Source: Calamus simplicifolius (taxonomy: Eukaryota > Streptophyta > Magnoliopsida > Arecales > Arecaceae). Taken from it: a DNA stretch of 64,000 nt. A program made the translations under genes and the position numbers. The DNA lies in assembly GCA_900491605.1 (NCBI GenBank), contig UESW01003901.1:509694-573693 (forward strand), given 5' to 3'. Below the pieces are notes generated by a model. The model did not search any database and was not told where the DNA came from. It saw only the letters and a list, made by a program, of their open reading frames with translations. Every line of letters starts with the position of its first letter. Position 1 is the stretch's first letter. This document shows positions 57,946 through 64,000 of this stretch, piece after piece.

Positions 57946-59080
57946 GTATCTGTCCGAATGGAGGTGACAGAGCACCAAGAAGCCAACGATAGTCCGAATG
58001 AAATTCGGAACTAATTGCGCTGGCGCTAAGGAGTATCTGTCCAAAAGGTTAAGGATAAAGGATGAAGGGATAGCCGAAGCCCAGCCTTGAAGAAGGCTCC
58101 ATATAAGGCGACTCTCTCGGGACGGGAGGAAGTCATCCTATCTTTGGGAGCAGGGCGAATAGGCGGATATCGGGGGGAAGGCTATACTTGGCCCTAAGGT
58201 TAACAATGTCTTGGGTGGTCATAGTGGAGGCAGTCCACTCAGGGGACTCCTTCACGGCAGAAGATGGGCCAGCGACGGCCGGACGACGTCAGACAGGGCC
58301 CAACCGGCGGCTAGGCGATTCCCGGACGGAGATCGTTCGACAACTTGTCGCTATTCCAATGGAACCCTATCGATGGAAGATGACCAGCTGGGTGCTGGGG
58401 ATGGGGAAGGTTGTGAAGGATCGGGGGAATAACCCCCAGAATCGGAAATGGAGTAAGACAGGGATGAAGAAGCCATGGGAACAAAGATGAACTGACCTGG
58501 AAGAATAATCGGGAAGTTGAGAACTGGGACGAAAGGCTCGGAAAGAAGGAACAGGACCAGTAATGGCTGAGGGAAGCTCAGGAAAACTCAGGCTAGGCAG
58601 AAACAGATGCGGTGGAAGTAAAGGACGAAGGTCAGGGATGACTCCCCTTTTTAAAGCCTCACCGCCTCAAATCGTCCCGCCTGATTTGGATTGACCACAT
58701 GCCCGTCCGCTACTGGAGAAGATGCTTCAGCATTTCAGCAACCACCCGAAGCGTTAAAGGCGAGGAGTACAACCAATGATAAGACAACGGCGACATCACC
58801 GTAATGATGATTCCTGCCTTTAGCGCCACCAAAGAAAAGACAACGGTGACCTCACCGTAATGATGTGCCCGCCTTTCGCAGTCCTGTACCCGAGGAGAAT
58901 CCTCTTCTATCCCAATGACGAAAGTAGCAGCAGTAGAGTTGCAGCACCCGATGCTTCGCACTAAAGAAGCACGGCTTTCGGGGACACGTGCCCTCTTGGC
59001 AGTCGTTAGCGTACCAAGATCAGCCACTATATGTGATATTACTACGCCCCTTTCACTGGTGATTGCACGTCCACCATCTC
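57946..59080 (+). other. Tat 3' non-coding region with integrase missing
   Basis: No integrase motifs. AAGGAGTATCTGTCC occurs twice (about 57943 and 58030), marking a rearrangement near the deletion point. 58770-58880 carries two units of AGACAACGG(C/T)GAC...TCACCGTAATGATG. The GC-rich frames are not convincing genes. Confidence 0.7.
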
Positions 59081-59097
59081 AGGGGCGGGGGGGCATT
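59081..59097 (+). other. polypurine tract of the Tat element
   Basis: AGGGGCGGGGGGGCATT immediately before the 3' LTR start TGATG. Confidence 0.85.
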
Positions 59098-59820
59098 TGA
59101 TGTGGCTGATCACACTCCACGGGCTTCGGATTAACAGACTTCACAGTTTTCGAAGCCGAGCAATAATATGGCAGCTGGCCCCGGCCTTGGAGTCAACTTC
59201 AGCCTCGGCCTCGGCCTCAAACTTGACCTCGAGCTCAGCCTTGGCCTCAAACCTGGCCTCGAGCTCAGCTTCGGCCTTGGCCTCGAACCTGGCTTCGGCC
59301 TCGGCTTCGAACCTGGCTTTGGCCTCGGCCTCAGTCTAGAATTCGGCTTCAGCTCCATCTCGGCTTTCGGTTTCAACCTCAGAACCGACCTTGGACTTGG
59401 CTCCCAGCAGCCAAACAAGTGCTTAGAGTGGTCACGTGGCCCACTAACCCACGATCTCTAAGACCACGGACAGTTACAGCTATCCACGACGCACGTCTAG
59501 CAGCTATGCGCCCATCTATCACTTACGGCGCCGCTTCTGACGGACGACGTGATTCAATGGTCATTCACGAAGGGAAAGAGGACTTCCGAACAGGTATAAA
59601 AACCCTGACTCGCAACGAGGAAGGGGGGATTCTGAACTACTCTCATCTCTAGTGCCGTTCTCCAGACCACTAACTAGAGCGTCGGAGGGTCCCCGCCGAA
59701 ATCATCGGTCCGGGACTTTTGTGCAGGTTTTCTGCTAAAGGAAGCGGTCCTGTCATCTCCTTGAAGGCCCACGGAGCTCTTTTCCTGCCGACGCTCTCCG
59801 GAAGTGATTTGGCAGCAATA
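59098..59820 (+). repeat. 3' LTR of the Tat element
   Basis: 723 bp, closely similar to the 5' LTR, with a shorter CCTCGG-type array (about 59205-59340). It ends AATA where the 5' copy has AACA, so the terminal C has mutated. Confidence 0.95.
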
Positions 59821-60926
59821 AGTTATATGCTCAAATTATTTTAATTATGCTGATATATGTGGCAGGCATGCAGGTAGAGTATGATTATTTGTTTACTATC
59901 ACTGGCTTTTTAATAAGAAGTTTCATGAGACTTGCTTAGATTCGAACTTCTTTTATAATGGCTAAACACCACGCTTCCTCTATCATCCTCCTCCAAATGA
60001 GAAACTGCCATAATGTCTCAGTGGATAGAAATAATGTTACATATGGCATGCATCTAGATAATTTGCAGAGTTCCCATTTATATTCTTGGATTTTAATACT
60101 TTTATCTCTTTTTTGTTCCTTGTTTATTGTTCCTACCGAAATAGAGTTATAGATTATTGGTGAATCGATAGGCAAAAATGGCTTATTATGTATGGTGAGG
60201 ATTATCTTAAAAATAGAATATTTTTGATATGGCTCCATTGCATTGGAGCTATGTGGACATGGAATATTTTGCCTCTGTCAAACTTTCTAGTGGATGGACG
60301 CGCATGAAATCACCGCTACTAAATGCATGTGACCCTTGACTTTTCTTGTCTGAAACATTACTTGCAGAAAATGAAGGATGCATGCATACCATTAGCCATG
60401 CCAGGGCTCAGGCCTTAACACAAAACATATAAAATTCTTTGCTGGCAACTCACAGTACGCCACACCTGCAGAACCTAAGATCTGAATAGAACTTTTGCTG
60501 AAACATCCTACTCCATTTTGTGAACCTTTTTGGAATTCATTCTCAAAAGTCTAAACGTCAACATGATATGATATTGTCCGGTCATGTAGTTTCTTGCTCT
60601 CTGAGAATTTTTGAGCTCACCAAATGAAGTGCAGAGTTTAAATTACTGAAGTTTCTGTTTCTGTGCAGATAGCACCTTTTGATCAGTTGGAGACTTTGGA
60701 GCAGCTAGCCGGTGTTCCAGAACTTACAGCTGTAAAAGTAAATGCTTCTTGATTTACCATACCAAATCAATTTAGTGGAACATCCTAAAGAGTGAAAAAA
60801 GAAACGAAGAAGAAGAATGGCTTCAAGTAATCAGAATAGTTCTGTCATGTATACTTGTCAAATTGATCAGCTCTAAATGGAATTTATGACAAAAGATTGC
60901 TTAGTGGCTACTAAAATGAAATTAAG

Positions 60927-62130
60927 GGCATGGATCTTTGGATGGAAAGGGAGGGGAGGGTGAATAGATCGAGGGGAAGGAAAGGGAGGATTAGGGAGTT
61001 GTTATCCTCCTTTTATTTGGGAAGAACGGAAGGGGAAAGTAGGTTAATCTACATTCTATCTTGTCTGGATATAAAGAAGAAAAAAAAGAAGAAAAAAAAG
61101 TTATGTTTATAAAATTAAAATTATATTTTTTACTATAAAAAAATTTATAACAATTTGTAGCATGGAATTGAAAAAGGTGAGGCTAAATATAAATAATTTC
61201 TTTACTTTTTTTTGCCTCATAATTTGAGGGTAAAAAAAATTTTGGCTTTAAAAAAATAGAGAAGACCGGTAACCCTCATTTCTCTTCTTTTTCTTTCACC
61301 TTTGCCTTAAATAGGAGTTTTTATTTTGTTACCTTTTTCTTTAAGAATTGAGAAATATTAGTTCAATCTGCATGAATGAATTCATGTTTTATTTTCTTGT
61401 CCCTATATATTCACATGAATGGTAATGCTTTACTATTAGTAGATAAAATGTTTCTTTTACTTCTGAAATCCAAATAATTTGATTAGGAATTAGTACATAT
61501 TTAAGGTTATTTCTTCAATTATATTTTTACTTTTAAGTTCATAATTTTTACTATAGTTTTATCAATGGTACTTATGAAATAAAATACTTTATTATTAATA
61601 GATAAAATAATTTCTTTCATTTTTAAATTTTAAATAATTTGATTATGAGAGAGATTTAAGGTTATTTATTCAATTTGCTCTCCACTTTTAAGCTCATAGC
61701 TTTCACTCTAGTTTCATCAATATAACTCACCAAATAAAAGGGAGAAAGGTAATAAGAATTTTCATTTGGGAGAAATATGAAAGAAAAAAAAGAAGAATGA
61801 GGGTTACTCGTTCTCTTTTATTACTTTTTAAAAGCTTAATTTTTTTAGACCTTCAAATTAGGAGGTAACTAGGGAGAGATGAATGATTTATAATTTTGGA
61901 CCATATCTTTTTAATTTTATCACTATAAATTATTTTATATTTTTTATAGTAAAATGTATATTTATAATTTTATGAACATAACTTTTTCTTCTTCCTTTTT
62001 TTTATTCAAAAAGATAAATATAAATTATCTTCTTCCTTTTTTCTTCAAATAAGGGAAGGATAACAGCATCTCCTTACCCTTTTTATCTCTCTCCTTTCTC
62101 TTCTTTCCCCTTCAAAGATTTAAACAGGCC
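60927..62130. mobile_element. fold-back-like element with about 400-bp inverted arms
   Basis: The left arm (60927-61345) and right arm (61738-62130) are imperfect reverse complements over nearly their whole length. Paired blocks include GTTGTTATCCTCC / AAGGATAACAGCATC, AAGTTATGTTTATAAAATTA / TTTTATGAACATAACTTTTT and GGTAACCCTCATT / AATGAGGGTTACTC. The outer ends are GGCATGGATCTTTG and CAAAGATTTAAACAGGCC. The loop (61346-61737) is itself a degenerate direct duplication of about 150 bp. There is no coding capacity. No target duplication was identified because an L1 tail abuts the right end. Confidence 0.85.
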
Positions 62131-62210
62131 TTTTTTTTTTTGTACAAACGGATGATTATACCACTCTAGATCGAATCAGACCCGAAATACATAATTGACT
62201 CATTTACTCC
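62131..62210 (-). mobile_element. L1 LINE 3' tail fragment
   Basis: Starts with a T run (A-tail of the minus strand), then GTACAAACGGATGATTATAC. It is alignable with the 3' end of the L1 at 27578 through CGG-GAT, ACCA-TCT and GAATCA-ACCCGA blocks. Only the tail is present. Confidence 0.65.
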
Positions 62211-62432
62211 AATTAGCATATTTAGGCATTTTTCTAAGGTAGTATCGTACTACATAGATTTGATATATGGGGTATGTAATGAGACCATGCCATCAGCTTT
62301 CCTAAAGATTGTATATCTTTTCCCCTAGATAATGTAAGAAGAATGGGTTGCCTGTGATATATACGAGCTGCATTAGGCTAAACACTTGGTGTGCCTTGCC
62401 GAATGCCGAATCCTCGAGCTCCTTCATACGAG

Positions 62433-63114
62433 TAGGGGTGCAATTTTGGTTGGGTTCAATTTGAATATGTCCGCCAAACTCGATTTACAGCAGTGTTTAA
62501 ACTCATGTTTGTCCAACCCGAACCCGAAAGACTTGGGTTTAGCTCGGCTCGATTTGCATTTGATATGGGTTAGAGTTGACCGCAACCCGAATCTGAGGGT
62601 TAATCGAATGAAGGTAGCTTATCGGCACTAGGTTTTTGGAAGTGTTGAAGGTACCAATCGGATCGGATGAGATTGCCAATTTGAGGGCAAAGAAGGCAAG
62701 GCCGTCAGTCGCAGGCGAGAAAAAGAACAAACATAAAGGTGGACCATCCGCACATTTCATTTCACTTTCCGCCTCCTTTTTTTGTTTACGACACCTCCTC
62801 CTCTTCTTTGTTTCAGGTAGGACTTTTTTTTTTTATACAATGTTAAAGCCCCGAGTTCAGCTTTTGTTTTCGGCAAAGGATTTTGTTTTTTCGTCTTTGG
62901 GATCCATAATTGATATTTATTTATTTTTAAAAAAAGTATTTTATTTTTTTTTTCCATCAACCCGAATTCCAATCGGAAACTCAATTCGAATCCGATTTTT
63001 AAAAATATGGTTGGGTTGAGGTTTTATAAATAGGGTTAGGATTAACATTTACAAATAAGGTTAGAATTAGGGTTGAAAAAAAATTGAGTTTTATGAGCCC
63101 GAGTTACATCTCTA
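62433..63114. mobile_element. hAT-like non-autonomous element, copy 2
   Basis: 682 bp with ends TAGGGGTGCAATTTTGG and, inverted, TAGAGATGTAACTCGGGC. It is flanked by CATACGAG / CACACGAG (62425-62432, 63115-63122), an 8-bp duplication with one mismatch. Shared internal blocks with 31388-32428 include the AACCCG-rich left part and TCGAATCCGATTTT on the right. No transposase. The open frames in the middle are not recognised. Confidence 0.8.
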
Positions 63115-63122
63115 CACACGAG

Positions 63123-63516
63123 AGTTTTATAGAATACCTCACATGTGCTTAGTTGTCGTACCCACATTGGCATCTTCGTAGCTAAATACCAGGACTGCAA
63201 CGGTTGCTCAGAGGCCGGGTGACAACCCAACCTTGGAGACCCCTTTAAAAGTTGGAAAAGTCTTTGAACACCGCCTTCAGTGCAGCAAATCCTACGTGGG
63301 CTGCATCACTTTTTTTTATTGGTCCACATGGATCCCATGTGGCCTGACACGATGAACATAATAGCAGGGAGATAATATTACTTTTTGATAGTACATCCAT
63401 TAAAAGTCGTTCAGCCTTTCACCATTGGTGTGCAGACAAAAATGCCCTTTCCCTTCAACCTACTTCAACCCGCCATCTTATCGGAAGAGATGAATGGATC
63501 ATCGGAGTGAAGATAC
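63123..63516. other. short intergenic stretch
   Basis: No gene seen. It separates the hAT-like element from the AE7-like exon and contains no recognisable second exon of that gene. Confidence 0.5.
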
Positions 63517-63604
63517 CAAAGACGTCGAAGGAATCCTCCGGGCGAGCAACCCTCTCCTTCTTCGCGTGGACCACCGGGTTCGCGTTGATCAGCCCTAGCG
63601 TCAT
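63517..63604 (-). pseudogene. orphan first exon of an AE7-like MIP18-family gene
   Basis: AE7 and AE7-like proteins belong to the cytosolic Fe-S assembly (CIA) targeting machinery through a MIP18 domain. On the minus strand the start gives MTLGLINANPVVHAKKERVA, the conserved AE7-like N-terminus, then RPEDSFDVF up to a possible donor (TTTG|GTATCT). Without splicing the frame continues about 20 residues to a stop. The MIP18 exons (DPLEIYDFVRDI-type sequence) are absent from the minus strand down to the HCF101 pseudogene. It is therefore probably a gene fragment. It could instead be the start of a gene with a very long first intron. A purine-rich leader precedes it, and a satellite array occupies the promoter position. 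Confidence 0.75.
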
Positions 63605-63671
63605 CTCTTCCCTGCCAACTTCCCTTCCCTCTCCCTCTCTTGCTTGCTTCTTCCACCACAGTCAAAGCTCA

Positions 63672-64000
63672 CCTTAAGACAAAGCATCAGTTCAAAACCC
63701 ACGATACCCTAGTTCAAAACCTTAAGACAAAGCATCAGTTCAAACCCACGACACCCTATTTGGAAACCCACGACACCCTAGTTCATAACCCACGACACCC
63801 TAGTTTAAAACCTTAAGACAAAGCATCAATTCAAAACCCACGACACCCTAGTTCATAACCCACGACACCCTAGTTCAAAACCTTAAGAAAAAGCATCAGT
63901 TCAAAACCCACGACACCCTAGTTCATAACCCATGACACCCTAGTTCATAACCTTAAGACAAAGCATCAGTTCAAACCCATGACACCCTAGTTGGAAACCC
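63672..64000 (+). repeat. two-module satellite array, continues past the window
   Basis: Module A (about 26 bp, CCTTAAGACAAAGCATCAGT...) starts at 63672, 63720, 63811, 63881 and 63951. Module B (about 22 bp, CCCACGACACCCTAGTTCAT...) fills the gaps. The A-to-A spacings of 48, 91, 70 and 70 equal one A plus 1, 3, 2 and 2 copies of B. Confidence 0.95.

Larger units (their letters stand above)
53620..59820 (+). mobile_element. Ty3/gypsy Tat-lineage LTR retrotransposon, integrase deleted
   Basis: Complete outline: 5-bp duplication AGTTA (53615-53619, 59821-59825), 5' LTR, primer-binding site, gag, protease, RT, RNase H, a second (archaeal-type) RNase H, non-coding 3' region, polypurine tract, 3' LTR. 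The second RNase H between the first RNase H and the expected integrase position identifies the Tat group. Integrase is absent: sequence after about 57945 has no HHCC or DDE block. Coding frames are broken. It lies sense in the last intron of the HCF101 pseudogene. Confidence 0.95.
48780..60752 (+). pseudogene. HCF101: HCF101 pseudogene (chloroplast Fe-S scaffold, Mrp/NBP35-type P-loop ATPase)
   Basis: HCF101 carries 4Fe-4S clusters in the plastid, notably for photosystem I. Nine exon remnants keep the gene order: 48780-48923 (GGVGKSTIAVNLAYTLAGMG, the P-loop; then VGIFDADVYSPSLPTVVSP), 49010-49131, 49950-50022 (MPPGTGDI), 50152-50247, 50718-50807 (VPCVAVVKNMCYFDAEGK), 50887-50935 (VVQQFGIPHLFD), 51678-51801, 52464-52589, 53427-53549 (RPMGNYAVSIAWPDGF) and 60669-60752 (IAPFDQLETLEQLAGVPEL, TGA), the last a tenth piece. 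Lesions: no MIP18 exons; GT instead of AG before 49010; about seven codons lost near 49040; a frameshift near 49978; TAG at 50191-50193; a GC donor at 50808; a short deletion near 50922; a frameshift near 52519; TAG at 53547-53549; and a 6.2-kb Tat element in the last intron. Retained introns show a duplicated gene, not a retrocopy. Confidence 0.92.

Noticed and set aside
63465..63665. Arg/Gly-rich minus-strand frame
   Set aside because: It is in another frame from the AE7-like start, which carries the recognisable protein.

Overview
This window is plant nuclear DNA. The evidence is spliced genes with long AT-rich introns, plant-specific families (a DUF538 protein, a chloroplast HCF101-type ATPase, a plant MLN51), and a heavy load of copia, Ty3 Tat-lineage, L1, RTE, hAT and Tourist-type elements. 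The long introns and the Tat and Tourist content suggest a monocot, possibly a palm. That placement is an inference.

Layout. 1-4473: 3' part of a decayed Ty1/copia element with its 3' LTR. 4474-7500: intergenic, with a 64-bp tandem repeat and two head-to-head Tourist-like MITEs. 7785-14718 (+): nine-exon gene for the exon-junction-complex protein MLN51/CASC3 (Barentsz), followed by a long non-coding stretch that may hold a spliced 3' UTR. 23289-24831 (+): three-exon gene for a small heavy-metal-associated (HMA) domain protein. 27578-30985 (-): 5'-truncated L1 LINE with a 13-bp target-site duplication. 33955-34445 (+): secreted DUF538 gene with a one-base frameshift. 38853-46611 (-): hAT transposon with 8-bp duplications, carrying a 4.66-kb non-autonomous LTR retrotransposon (38885-43542) inserted 27 bp inside its end. 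48780-60752 (+): pseudogene of the Fe-S scaffold HCF101, with a Ty3 Tat-lineage element (53620-59820) in its last intron. 60927-63114: a fold-back element, an L1 tail and a small hAT-like element. 63517-63604 (-): orphan first exon of an AE7-like (MIP18-family) gene. 63672-64000: a two-module satellite that runs off the window.

The host genes do not form one pathway. MLN51 acts in nuclear/cytoplasmic mRNA metabolism, the HMA protein probably binds a metal ion, and the DUF538 product is probably secreted. HCF101 and AE7-like both belong to Fe-S cluster assembly, but here one is a pseudogene and the other a lone exon.

Most of the new structure is in the nested repeats. The non-autonomous LTR element and the Tat element 10 kb downstream share the same primer-binding-site core, polypurine tract, LTR ends and a gag N-terminus. 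This is consistent with a dependent/donor pair. No clearly new host system was found. The best candidates for follow-up are that pair, the HCF101 pseudogene missing its MIP18 exons, the fold-back element and the higher-order satellite.
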